Virus record (IMG/VR): IMGVR_UViG_3300035156_000134
Span: 1 to 62,355 of that record
Reading direction: 5' to 3' (one strand)
DNA from: a virus
DNA: 62,355 bases
This document shows, piece by piece, positions 14,623 through 22,607 of the stretch (position 1 is the stretch's first letter; each line of letters opens with the position of its first letter). The notes under the pieces are model-generated. The model saw only the letters and a program-made list of their open reading frames with translations, was not told where the DNA came from and made no database searches. Made by a program: the position numbers and the translations under genes.

Positions 14623-15314
14623 TGGCAGGCGTCGTCAAGAAGTTTCTCGCATGGTCGTGGTCCAGGCTGCAGACCTACGAGCTGTGCCCGCTGAAGGCGA
14701 AGTACGGGTACCTCGACAAGATCGAGGAGCCAAAGAACAACGCCATGCTGCGTGGTGGCGCGATCCACAAGATGGCGCAGGACTACGTCGAGAAGGGTGG
14801 CCGCCTGAAGGACGAGCTGAAGCTCTACGAGAAGCTGTTCAAGGAGGTCAAGCTGCTGCAGAAGCGGAAGGACGTGACCGTCCTGGCCGAGCAGCAGAAC
14901 GCCCTGACCGAGCAGTGGACGCCAGCCTCATGGTTCGGGAAGGACGCGTGGCTCCGGATCATCGTCGATCTGGCCATCATCCTGCACACCGAGAAGCGGG
15001 CGAGGTTGGTTGATCACAAGACCGGCCGGGTCAACACCGAGGGGGCGCAGCAGCTGGAGCTGTACGCCATCTGGGGGTTCTTGACCTACCCGGACGTGGA
15101 CACCATCGACGGCGAGCTGTGGTTCCTGGACCAGCTTGCGAGTAGTCGGCATGTAGTGACCTTCTACAGGAAGGATTTGAAGAAGCTCCAGACGAAGTGG
15201 GCTAACAGGGCGAAGCCGCTACTGAAGGACACACGGTTCGCACCGCGTAAGAACGACAAGTGTAAATGGTGTTGGTACAGTAAGGCCAAAGACGGCCCCT
15301 GCCCGGTTGCATAA
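14622..15314 (+). CDS. Cas4/RecB-like PD-(D/E)XK nuclease
   Basis: The protein has 230 residues. Motifs: SWSRLQTYELCPLKAKY, then GGAIHKMAQDYVEKG, then the catalytic ARLVDHKTG (Asp and Lys), then QQLELYAIWG. One Cys near the N-terminus and three in the tail (CKWCWY...GPC) form the 1+3 cysteine set of Cas4/AddB-type iron-sulfur nucleases. It probably trims DNA ends during recombination or replication. Overlapping coupling on both sides. Confidence 0.85.
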   Translation: MAGVVKKFLAWSWSRLQTYELCPLKAKYGYLDKIEEPKNNAMLRGGAIHKMAQDYVEKGGRLKDELKLYEKLFKEVKLLQKRKDVTVLAEQQNALTEQWTPASWFGKDAWLRIIVDLAIILHTEKRARLVDHKTGRVNTEGAQQLELYAIWGFLTYPDVDTIDGELWFLDQLASSRHVVTFYRKDLKKLQTKWANRAKPLLKDTRFAPRKNDKCKWCWYSKAKDGPCPVA

Positions 15315-15627
15315 TGGGACGACGTCACCACAGCATGACTGAGCTCGAGTGGCTGCTGCGCAAGACTTATCTTGATGACAGTGGCTGCTTGATGTGGATC
15401 GGCTACAAAAGAATGGCCGCTACGGCTCGATCGCGCTTGGCGACAGCGTTCAGAGGCCGGCGCATGTTCAGATGTGGGAGCTATTCAATGGACCTGTCCC
15501 AGAAGGCATGAAGGTCTGCCACACCTGCGACGAAACTTTGTGCGTGCGTCTAGATCACTTGTTTCTAGGCACGCAGAAAGAGAATATGCAAGACTGCGTC
15601 GCCAAGGGGCGGCACAGATATAGCTGA
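15314..15627 (+). pseudogene. HNH homing endonuclease, frameshifted
   Basis: Two overlapping frames together give one HNH_3-type protein. The first frame (from ATG 15314) encodes GCLMWIGYK; the second resumes with NGRYGSIALGD, AHVQMWELFNGPVPEG, VCHTCDETLCVRLDHLFLGT and ENMQDC. The join is at the run AAAA (15407-15410): one extra A restores the frame. So this is either a real inactivating deletion or an assembly/sequencing error. Intact members are mobile endonucleases that cut phage DNA to spread. Confidence 0.8.
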
Positions 15628-15638
15628 AGGAGATTGAC

Positions 15639-16238
15639 GTGGCGAAGACAAGATTGCTGGTGGCCATGCGGAACAGCATCCGCAAGAAGCTGATCGACCG
15701 GGCGTTCGATCACCGGGAGAAGGAGCTGAAGGATCGGCGCCCGATCATCGCCAAGATGGCGTACGAAGAGATCGTCACGCCCGAAGAGCAAAAGCGCATG
15801 GCGGCTTTGCCGCCAGAGTGGTTCCCATCTGGGAAACGCGTCGAGATCGAGGACCACGCGGATGATGACTACCGCGGCTATCAACGGGAGTGGATCCACT
15901 GGGACATGACTTGGGCTGAGCCGTATCCGTATGATCGGATTTTGAAGATCGGTGCTAAGAAGATGTCGGATGATCTGCTCCAGGCCGTCGAGGAACAGGT
16001 GGCAGCCGAGATCGAACTGGGCGAAACCAAGGCGGCCGCGGTGGCCTCCACCCAAGCGCTCCTGGACAGCTACAACTGGGTCGAAGATCTGGTCACAGGC
16101 TGGCCTGAGGCTGCGTCTGTGATCCATGAGGTGGTGACCACCGGTGGTGTCATGAGGGACCTGCCAGCTGTGACCAGCCTCAACTCACTGCTCGGCCTGC
16201 CGCCGGGTCAGGTCCGTCACGAACATCATAACGCATAA
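15639..16238 (+). CDS. Nmad5-like (nucleotide-modification-associated) protein
   Basis: The protein has 199 residues with a GTG start after GCTGAAGGAG. The arrangement of a helical start (RNSIRKKLIDRAFDHREKEL), MAALPPEWFPSG, a variable middle and TQALLDSYNWVEDLVTGWPEA fits my recollection of the Nmad5 family, found near DNA-base modification genes in phages. Its enzymatic role is unknown. The presence of a modification cluster at 20-26 kb in the same genome supports the call. Alternative: unrelated helical phage protein. Confidence 0.5.
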   Translation: MAKTRLLVAMRNSIRKKLIDRAFDHREKELKDRRPIIAKMAYEEIVTPEEQKRMAALPPEWFPSGKRVEIEDHADDDYRGYQREWIHWDMTWAEPYPYDRILKIGAKKMSDDLLQAVEEQVAAEIELGETKAAAVASTQALLDSYNWVEDLVTGWPEAASVIHEVVTTGGVMRDLPAVTSLNSLLGLPPGQVRHEHHNA

Positions 16239-16249
16239 GGAATAGCACA

Positions 16250-16801
16250 ATGAACGACATCATGGTAGACCTCGAGACGCTGGGCCAAACGCCTGGCTGC
16301 ATCATCCTCTCGATCGGGGCCGTCCAATTTGGCCCGAAGGGCCTCGGCAAGGAGTTCTACGCCGTGATCAATGTGGCGGACCAGAAGAAGGCCGGCCTGA
16401 CCACCGACCCGTCCACGATCGAGTGGTGGGACAAACAGTCGGTCCAGGCGCGGGAGGTCCTGGCGCAGGCCAACAACAAGAAGGAGTCGATCCCGCTGAA
16501 GACAGCGTTGGACACGTTCCAGCTCTACCTGCAGGAGTGCGGCAACCTTCGAAACATCAAGATCTGGGGCAACGGCAGCGACTTCGACAATGCTATCTTG
16601 GCCGTGGCCCATAAGGCGGCGAACCGCGAGATCGGCTGGCAGTTCTGGAATAATCGTTGCTTCCGGACACTGAAGAGCATGGGCTCGAAGGCTACCCAGC
16701 CTGAGCGTCAAGGCACTTATCACAACGCTCTGGACGATGCCAAACACCAAGCTCTATGGGCGATCGAGCTCGGTCGCATTGCTGGCGTTAAAGTGTTCTG
16801 A
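16250..16801 (+). CDS. DEDDh 3'-5' exonuclease (Rv2179c/exoVIII-like)
   Basis: The protein has 183 residues. Motif I MVDLETLG, then STIEWWDKQS (typical of the Rv2179c-like group), GNGSDFDNAIL (motif II) and HNALDDAKHQ (His/Asp motif III) are all present. It degrades DNA or RNA 3' ends and may generate recombinogenic tails. AAGGAA precedes the ATG. Stop and next start overlap (TGATG). Confidence 0.85.
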   Translation: MNDIMVDLETLGQTPGCIILSIGAVQFGPKGLGKEFYAVINVADQKKAGLTTDPSTIEWWDKQSVQAREVLAQANNKKESIPLKTALDTFQLYLQECGNLRNIKIWGNGSDFDNAILAVAHKAANREIGWQFWNNRCFRTLKSMGSKATQPERQGTYHNALDDAKHQALWAIELGRIAGVKVF

Positions 16802-17181
16802 TGCGGATCAATGTCCCTGGCCGCCGCGAAGGCACTGACGAGGGGTGGGTCAGGGACAAGGCCAAAGAGTTGTACGGAGTCGAGTCGATCAAGGTAGGCC
16901 ATAGCGGCTGGCCTGATCGGCTTTACTTGACTAAGCCGCCGGGTTTGTGGATCGAGCACAAACGCTACAGCGGCACCGAGGCGATGGCTCGTCAGGCCTG
17001 GCGGATCAAGCGGCTGAACGATCTAGGCTATGACGCAAGGGTGATTGATGACCGAGACGAGGCTCTTAGAGCGATCAGCGAAAAAGTGGATCCCGCACAA
17101 GTTCCAGAAAAAAGGCCTCAGACGCCTGCTCGAAAACGCCGTGTACCTCATGCTGGCCAGCCCAGGAGCCGGCAAGACTAG
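16801..17181 (+). CDS. VRR-NUC domain nuclease
   Basis: The protein has 126 residues. GHSGWPDRLYL (Asp), LWIEHKRYSG (Glu-x-Lys) and ARQAWRIKRLNDLGYDARVI match the VRR-NUC fold of Holliday-junction/structure-selective nucleases; residues 1-90 cover the domain. The last 44 codons overlap the helicase start region (17048-17181) in another frame and look like a basic, non-domain tail. It may resolve replication or recombination intermediates. Confidence 0.8.
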   Translation: MRINVPGRREGTDEGWVRDKAKELYGVESIKVGHSGWPDRLYLTKPPGLWIEHKRYSGTEAMARQAWRIKRLNDLGYDARVIDDRDEALRAISEKVDPAQVPEKRPQTPARKRRVPHAGQPRSRQD

Positions 17182-18580
17182 CATGACGCTCGCAGCGTTT
17201 GTCGAGCTGCAGAAGCGCGGCATCGCCACCCGCATGCTGATCATCGCGCCGCTCCGCCCGTGCTACCTCGTGTGGCCGCTCGAGATCGACAAGTGGCAGC
17301 AGTTCGAGCACCTGACCTACTCGGTCTTGCACGGCCCTGACAAGGAAGACCGACTGGCCGACGACGTGGACATCTTCATCATCAACCCAGACGGCCTGGA
17401 CTGGTTGTTCGGCGCGGAGAGCTACGTCAAGAAGTCAGGCAAGAAGGGCGTGCGGCTGAACCTCGATCGGTTCACTGAGCTGAACATCGACACCCTCGTC
17501 ATCGACGAGCTAACCGCCTTTGCCAACATCAGCTCGCAGCGTTTTCAGATGATGAGCGTGGTCGTGCAGTTCTTTCGCCGCCGGTGGGGCCTGACGGGTT
17601 CGCCCGCTGCTAACGGCTTAATGAAGCTGTTCGGCCAGGTCAAGATCGTTGACGAGGGCGCCACCTTCGGCCAGTGGATCACCCACTTCCGCCACAGGTT
17701 CTTCAAGAACAATCCATGGACGCCGTTCAAGTGGGACATCAAGACCATGGAGAAGGACGGCTTCGATGGCGAGGTCGAGATCTACAAGGCCTTAGCCCCG
17801 ATCGCCATGCGGGTGGACGCAGCCGACTACATCGACATGCCGACCATGATCCCGCTCCGCATCGAGGTCCAGCTCCCGCCGAAGGCCATGCTGCTCTACA
17901 AGATGGTCGAGGAAGATATGTTCGCGCTGCTCGACGGGCCCAAGAAGAAGGATGGGCCGTTGCCGATCACGGCGGCCAACGCTGGCGTGGCCCTCGGCAA
18001 GTGCCGCCAGATCGCCAGCGGCGCCATCTACCCAGATGAAGGCTACAACGTCAAGGGCTTCAAGTCTGCACCCGCCTCGCCCGTCACTCGCCAGTATGTG
18101 GTCGTGCATGACGAGAAGCTGAACGCCCTGGAGGAACGCCTCGAGGAACTGCAAGGCCAACCCTACCTGCTCGGCTATGAGTTCCAGCACGACCTGGACC
18201 GGATCCTTAAGCGGTGGCCGAAGACGCCGTACTTCGACAGCGACATGCAGGCATCCAAGAAGCTCGAGCGCCAGTGGAACGACGGCGAGTTGCCACTGCT
18301 GCTGGGTCATCCGCAGTCGATCGGCCATGGGCTCAACATGCAGGAGTCCAGCCGGAACGTCGGGTGGTTCAGCCTGACCTGGAACTATGAGCTCTACGAC
18401 CAGTTCATCAGGCGGGTCCTGCGCCAGGGCAACAAGAGCCAGAAGGTCTTCGTCGACCACTATATCGCCCTCAACACGGTGGACGAGCTCCTCTACCGGC
18501 TGATGGAGCACAAGGCTGGGACTCAAAACCGGCTGTTCGACGCCCTCAAAGATGAGAAAAGGTGGAGAACCTCAAAATAG
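17048..18580 (+). CDS. SNF2/SSL2-type DNA helicase
   Basis: The protein has 510 residues. ATG 17048 is chosen with AAGGG 6 bases upstream over a TTG at 17045. Walker A is LASPGAGKTS, then LIIAPLRPCYLVW (Ia), LVIDELTAF (DExx), GLTGSPA (III), GHGLNMQ (V) and FIRRVLRQGNKS (VI). It is a superfamily 2 helicase as in many phages, probably for recombination-dependent replication or branch processing. It ends just before the promoter at 18584. Confidence 0.88.
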   Translation: MTETRLLERSAKKWIPHKFQKKGLRRLLENAVYLMLASPGAGKTSMTLAAFVELQKRGIATRMLIIAPLRPCYLVWPLEIDKWQQFEHLTYSVLHGPDKEDRLADDVDIFIINPDGLDWLFGAESYVKKSGKKGVRLNLDRFTELNIDTLVIDELTAFANISSQRFQMMSVVVQFFRRRWGLTGSPAANGLMKLFGQVKIVDEGATFGQWITHFRHRFFKNNPWTPFKWDIKTMEKDGFDGEVEIYKALAPIAMRVDAADYIDMPTMIPLRIEVQLPPKAMLLYKMVEEDMFALLDGPKKKDGPLPITAANAGVALGKCRQIASGAIYPDEGYNVKGFKSAPASPVTRQYVVVHDEKLNALEERLEELQGQPYLLGYEFQHDLDRILKRWPKTPYFDSDMQASKKLERQWNDGELPLLLGHPQSIGHGLNMQESSRNVGWFSLTWNYELYDQFIRRVLRQGNKSQKVFVDHYIALNTVDELLYRLMEHKAGTQNRLFDALKDEKRWRTSK

Positions 18581-18583
18581 TTG

Positions 18584-18612
18584 TGTACAGCGTTGTGAGC
18601 TTTGGGTAGACA
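18584..18612 (+). promoter_or_regulatory. TGTACA-family promoter
   Basis: TGTACA (18584-18589), 17-base spacer, TAGACA (18607-18612), upstream CAAAATAGTTG, downstream AGCTGAAGGAG. It starts a new unit at 18638. Confidence 0.7.
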
Positions 18613-18637
18613 GGATCCAGCTGAAGGAGACTACCCC

Positions 18638-18886
18638 ATGACGACTCTCATCACCCTCGCCGCCGTGTCCATCATCCATGACGGCACGCAGTACGGCTGG
18701 ACCCACGGCATTGTCAGCCTGTCCCACCAGACGGAAGTCTTCGTCGAGTACGAGACTGGCTTCACCCGCACGTTCTTCGTTGAGACCGACGTGCCACTCC
18801 GGGCCTTCATCGACCTGGTCCACATGGTCGAGCGCTCCACGACCGGCCAGACTCCGAAGATCACTGGCCTCACGGTCGCACGGTGA
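18638..18886 (+). CDS. hypothetical phage protein
   Basis: The protein has 82 residues (MTTLITLAAVSIIHDGTQYG...). The start at 18638 follows the CTGAAGGAG leader. Predominantly beta-stranded. Its stop overlaps the next GTG. Function unknown. Confidence 0.65.
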   Translation: MTTLITLAAVSIIHDGTQYGWTHGIVSLSHQTEVFVEYETGFTRTFFVETDVPLRAFIDLVHMVERSTTGQTPKITGLTVAR

Positions 18887-19767
18887 CTCCCGAGCCGTTC
18901 CGCCTTCGCTCCTTCACTGGCGTCATGGTGACGCTGGTGGTGGACAAGGACAAGCACACAGTCGTAACGCTCGCGAACAAGGTGTCTTATATCCAGGCCA
19001 AGGTCTGGGACCGCACCGAGTTCGAAGCCGAGTATCAGCCTGTGCGTCTGGTTGAGGACGGCCTCAAGACCACCCTCCAACAATTCCGTGGCTACGCCAT
19101 CTCGGTGGGCATGACGCCTGAGGCTGCGGTCTATCTCACGAAGTTAATCCCCATGGCAGCGTCCGATGTGGCCGCGGCTATCACCCAAGGCCTAGCAACT
19201 TACGCAGGCATCAAGAAGGAAGCAGAACTGATGGCAAAGGCAGAAGGAAATACGGCTCCGCGGAAGCTCGCAGGCGCAGCAGCGCTGGCCGTCAAGCGGA
19301 AGGAAGAGCGACTCGCCGCTGAGGCCAAGGCTCTGGTGTCCGGCGTGTCGGACCAGCTGACTCAGACCGAGGACAAGGCGGCGCCGGACGCCGGCCTCCC
19401 GAAGGGCCCGGTCAAGGGGACCGGCGCCAAGCGCCAGCCAGACAAGCTGCCGAAGGAAACCGCGGACACGCCGAAGACGTTGAAGGCGGCGAAGAAGATC
19501 CTGAAGGGCGACAAGCCGCCGAAGGCCGATGCACAGGTCAAGGGCGGCCAGCTCGACCCGGCCAAGCTCAAGAACAAGGAGGGGAATTGGAAGTCTGCCT
19601 CGGCCATGTTCAAGGGGCTCCTTCTCGAGGGCAAGCTGAACGACGACAATATCGCCAGCGAGGTAGACGCACGGTTCAGCCTCGGCAGCGAGAAGGCTGT
19701 AGCCTACGTCAAGTGGAACCGCGGGTGGTTCCGTCGCGAAGGCATCGAGCTGCCCGCAGCGAAGTAA
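18883..19767 (+). CDS. conserved phage protein with C-terminal helical DNA-binding-like domain
   Basis: The protein has 294 residues with a GTG start at 18883. Three parts are visible: a folded N-terminal region (1-110), a long Lys/Ala/Pro-rich linker (115-235), and a C-terminal segment (SASAMFKGLLLEGKLNDDNI ... SEKAVAYVKWNRGWFRREG) that resembles a short helical module repeated in phage proteins. An internal ATG at 19229 could give a shorter form. Nucleic-acid binding is plausible; no firm family. Confidence 0.6.
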   Translation: MTPEPFRLRSFTGVMVTLVVDKDKHTVVTLANKVSYIQAKVWDRTEFEAEYQPVRLVEDGLKTTLQQFRGYAISVGMTPEAAVYLTKLIPMAASDVAAAITQGLATYAGIKKEAELMAKAEGNTAPRKLAGAAALAVKRKEERLAAEAKALVSGVSDQLTQTEDKAAPDAGLPKGPVKGTGAKRQPDKLPKETADTPKTLKAAKKILKGDKPPKADAQVKGGQLDPAKLKNKEGNWKSASAMFKGLLLEGKLNDDNIASEVDARFSLGSEKAVAYVKWNRGWFRREGIELPAAK

Positions 19768-19771
19768 TCCT

Positions 19772-19798
19772 GGGCGGCTTCGGCCGCCCATCCTCTTT
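19772..19798 (+). terminator. UUCG-loop hairpin terminator
   Basis: GGGCGGC (19772-19778), TTCG, GCCGCCC (19783-19789), followed by ATCCTCTTT. It lies 4 bases after the 19767 stop. Confidence 0.75.
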
Positions 19799-19814
19799 GG
19801 CCTAGGAGCCTAGC

Positions 19815-20354
19815 ATGACCGGCACACAACTCTTTATCCTCGTTGCCCTGATTACCATTTTGGCAGGCGCCATGTTCTTGGCCGGCTGGCTTTGGCGGGC
19901 CATCAAGTATCCCGACATGATGACCGACATCGTCGACTTCCACGAAAAGTTCAAGCTCGAGTACGACGGCGGGCCCCGTATCATGCCTGACGACCTGTTT
20001 GACTTCCGCTTCAAGTTCATGCACGAGGAGCTGGCCGAGTATGCCGAAGAGCAGGAGCGCATCTCGCTCTACAACGCTGGCCCGATCCAGCCCATCAAGA
20101 TCGACCAATGCCTGGAGATGCAGCTCGACGCTCTGGTCGACCTCGTCTACGTCACACTCGGCACGGCGTACCTCCAGTTTGGCGGCAAGAATTTCAAGAT
20201 CGCCTGGAACCGGGTGCAGGAAGCCAACATGGCTAAGGTCCGGTGCGAACGGCCTGGCGACAGCAAGCGCGGATCCACGTTCGACGTCATCAAGCCGGCT
20301 GGCTGGACGGCACCGAGTCATATGGATCTGATCCAGCAGCGCCACGCTAGCTGA
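19815..20354 (+). CDS. membrane-anchored MazG-like NTP pyrophosphohydrolase
   Basis: The protein has 179 residues. An N-terminal membrane segment (LFILVALITILAGAMFLAGW) is followed by an all-alpha NTP pyrophosphohydrolase core: DFHEKF, KFMHEELAEYAEE (E-E-x2-E) and DALVDLVYVTLG (D-x3-D), then AWNRVQEANM. This family hydrolyses (d)NTPs such as dCTP or dUTP to the monophosphate. TAGGAG before ATG 19815 supports the membrane-bearing start. It stands directly before the base-modification cluster, so it could remove an unmodified dNTP and supply dNMP. Confidence 0.75.
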   Translation: MTGTQLFILVALITILAGAMFLAGWLWRAIKYPDMMTDIVDFHEKFKLEYDGGPRIMPDDLFDFRFKFMHEELAEYAEEQERISLYNAGPIQPIKIDQCLEMQLDALVDLVYVTLGTAYLQFGGKNFKIAWNRVQEANMAKVRCERPGDSKRGSTFDVIKPAGWTAPSHMDLIQQRHAS

Positions 20355-20363
20355 ACTCAACTA

Positions 20364-20392
20364 TGTACAAAGGCTGGGCTGTGCGATAGCCT
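20364..20392 (+). promoter_or_regulatory. TGTACA-family promoter
   Basis: TGTACA (20364-20369), 17-base spacer, TAGCCT (20387-20392), then CTGCTGAAGGAGG before ATG 20416. It drives the modification genes. Confidence 0.7.
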
Positions 20393-20415
20393 GGCCTCTG
20401 CTGAAGGAGGATCCC

Positions 20416-21435
20416 ATGAAGACGTTTCTATTGAGCCCATTCTACCCGGTGGCAGACAAGCTGGACACCAGCCACCGAGCTGGCTGGGCGCGGTACTGGA
20501 CACGCGCCCTTGGCGAGGTGGAGGTCAAGCCGACCCTGCTGACGACGGCCACCATGCCCGCGCTGGATCAGGCCAAGAAGGGCGACATCATCTACTGTTA
20601 CCACGGCATGGAGTGGGGTGGCGCCATGAACCTGCAGTCCGGCCTGACGAACGAGATCATCGCCCGGGCCGATCGGCTGGTCGACGCTAAGAAGCGGGGC
20701 GTCAAGCTCGTCAGCCTCGATATCCCCATGCCGTCGTATGGCAAGCTGCTCGAGGCCCGAGGCTATGCCCGGTCCGAGCACCTGACGGCCGCACTCGCCA
20801 AGCAGGGGTACCTGAGGGTGCCAAACGAGCGAGCGGCACACGTGATCATGGGAGACAGCCACGCTCTCAGCCAATATGTGCCTGGCGCTGTGATCTACCG
20901 GACCGACGGCCAGACCCTCCACGGCGCCATGCTGGTCGGCCTCGAGAAGCGCCTGGAGAATTGGGCCTTCGAGACGGCGGTGGAGCTAGAGAGTTTGTCA
21001 AAGCTGACCTCGTACTTCGGCAACATCGACATCCGCCACCACATCTGTCGGCTGCCCGACCCGGGCAAAGCTATCAAGGACCTGATCGACGAATACGGCA
21101 AACAGCTGAACTCGATCCGTAACTCTAACAACATCTCTGAAATTGAGGTGGTCCTGCCGCTCCACATCGAGAGCGAGGACCGCGTGCTGCCCAAGACGGG
21201 CTGGTATAAGGGGACACCGTTCTTCGGCACGTGGAGCGAGCGGCATCAGGTCAAGATCGCGATGATGACCCGGATCAAGGCCATGGCCAAGAAGCACGGG
21301 TTCGCGGTGGTCGACCATCCGAAGCACTTCCTCATGCGGAATGGGCAGCTCGACTTCGCCGTGATGGAGACTCCTCGGTCCGTCCACATCCGGCCGTCCG
21401 AGTATCGCCTCATCCAGGAGGGCATGACATGGTGA
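20416..21435 (+). CDS. SGNH/GDSL-like protein of the modification cluster
   Basis: The protein has 339 residues and is soluble. Block-I-like motif IMGDSHALSQ (GDSH) near residue 138 and a later YFGNIDIRHH (G-N-x-D...H, about residue 200) follow the SGNH hydrolase order (Ser in GDS, Gly, Asn, His). The first 120 residues (CYHGMEWGGAMNLQSG, LVSLDIPMPSYG) resemble a Rossmann-like region. In cluster context it might transfer or hydrolyse an acyl or glycosyl group on a modified base; not demonstrated. It overlaps the next gene by 7 bases. Confidence 0.5.
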   Translation: MKTFLLSPFYPVADKLDTSHRAGWARYWTRALGEVEVKPTLLTTATMPALDQAKKGDIIYCYHGMEWGGAMNLQSGLTNEIIARADRLVDAKKRGVKLVSLDIPMPSYGKLLEARGYARSEHLTAALAKQGYLRVPNERAAHVIMGDSHALSQYVPGAVIYRTDGQTLHGAMLVGLEKRLENWAFETAVELESLSKLTSYFGNIDIRHHICRLPDPGKAIKDLIDEYGKQLNSIRNSNNISEIEVVLPLHIESEDRVLPKTGWYKGTPFFGTWSERHQVKIAMMTRIKAMAKKHGFAVVDHPKHFLMRNGQLDFAVMETPRSVHIRPSEYRLIQEGMTW

Positions 21436-22553
21436 CCGTGTCGCTGAAGTCCATCCGTGACATGATGTGCACCGCTGCTCGGAACGAAGGGATCTTACGG
21501 GACGAGAAGGGCTACCGCGCCAAGATCGTGGACGTGCGTCCCTTCGTGGAAGCGCACAACCGAGGATTGGTGTTCACACCGTACTTCGTCGAGGCTCTGC
21601 ACTATGTGGCCAAGGCGAAGAAGCTGCAGACAGCGTCGCTGGCTGGAAAGAAGGTGCCGAAGGTCGGGGACCCGCTGATGGAGGCCATCCCGATCTACAA
21701 CACGGTCGAGCGCCGCTATGCCGGGTTCAGCAATGTGCTCGAGCACCTCTGGTACGGGGTTGGAGCTCCGAAGTTTTTTCAGAATAGCGCGGCGGGCCGG
21801 CTGCAACCGCTGGTGCATTGGCAGCACCTCGGCAGTGGTAAGAAGCTGGAGGAGTGGCTTTACATTACGTTGGTTCACCGACTGACAGGTAGTGGTGCTA
21901 GCTTCGAGAGTGATCACGGGTGGCGGAACAACCGGGTGGCTGAGATGGCACACCTCGGGGCGCTGGCCAGCATGGCCAAGTTCATCCGCTATTATCCTGA
22001 GCCGATCTTCACGTCGATCGGGAACCAGATCCCGCCGTTCCCACCGATGGGTGGGCGCGCATATCTGCAGGACGTGGCACCGGAGTTCGTGATGCGTGTG
22101 GCTGACGTGCTTCGTGGCGTGGCGATCATCAACAAAGCGCCGATGGGGATCAAGCTGGCTGTCGACACCGTGCTTGGCATCCACAAGACGATGGGCTACA
22201 AGCAGTTCAAGTTCGTCTTCACGGCCTGGGTCATGGACATGGCCGAGTATCTGCCGCACCTGGTGGACCCCAACAGCGATTGTTACCACGGCAAGAACGC
22301 CATCGAGAGCATGAACATCTGCTTTGACCGGCTGCCGACCATGAAGCTTCAGGACTTCTACGACACGGCTACGCGCCTCTTCGCCGACCTCACTGGCACG
22401 AAGCCGATGGACGTGGAGGACGCCAGCCCGGGCTGTGACCTGGTCCGATGGATCGAGAACTACGTCCCCAAGAAGGGCTTCGACCATGTGCTTGAGCAGG
22501 GAGTCTACAACGGCAGCAGTCTCCGGTGGCACGCGGGCAGACAGCCTCAATAG
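21429..22553 (+). CDS. candidate amino-acid:DNA transferase (aGPT-Pplase-like)
   Basis: The protein has 374 residues; GGAGGG precedes ATG 21429. The segment LTGSGASFESDHGWRNN, preceded by GFSNVLEHLWYGVGAPKFF, resembles the conserved core of alpha-glutamyl/putrescinyl thymine pyrophosphorylases, glycosylase-fold enzymes that replace a pyrophosphate on 5-hydroxymethylpyrimidine in DNA with an amine or amino acid. The clade is uncertain. Together with the kinase (23515) and hydroxymethylase-like gene (24478) this would supply the condensation step. I could not verify the family by alignment. Confidence 0.5.
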   Translation: MVTVSLKSIRDMMCTAARNEGILRDEKGYRAKIVDVRPFVEAHNRGLVFTPYFVEALHYVAKAKKLQTASLAGKKVPKVGDPLMEAIPIYNTVERRYAGFSNVLEHLWYGVGAPKFFQNSAAGRLQPLVHWQHLGSGKKLEEWLYITLVHRLTGSGASFESDHGWRNNRVAEMAHLGALASMAKFIRYYPEPIFTSIGNQIPPFPPMGGRAYLQDVAPEFVMRVADVLRGVAIINKAPMGIKLAVDTVLGIHKTMGYKQFKFVFTAWVMDMAEYLPHLVDPNSDCYHGKNAIESMNICFDRLPTMKLQDFYDTATRLFADLTGTKPMDVEDASPGCDLVRWIENYVPKKGFDHVLEQGVYNGSSLRWHAGRQPQ

Positions 22554-22557
22554 ACCA

Positions 22558-22586
22558 TGTACAGCCGCGTGTGGGCATCGTAAGCC
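22558..22586 (+). promoter_or_regulatory. TGTACA-family promoter
   Basis: TGTACA (22558-22563), 17-base spacer, TAAGCC (22581-22586), then CGCTGAAGGAG. It drives genes from 22608 to 26454. Confidence 0.7.
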
Positions 22587-22607
22587 AGACCCGCTGAAGG
22601 AGACACC

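Noticed and set aside
15314-15511. 65-residue frame as a separate gene
   Set aside because: Its second half has no similarity to anything and the other frame continues an HNH domain, so a single frameshifted gene explains both.
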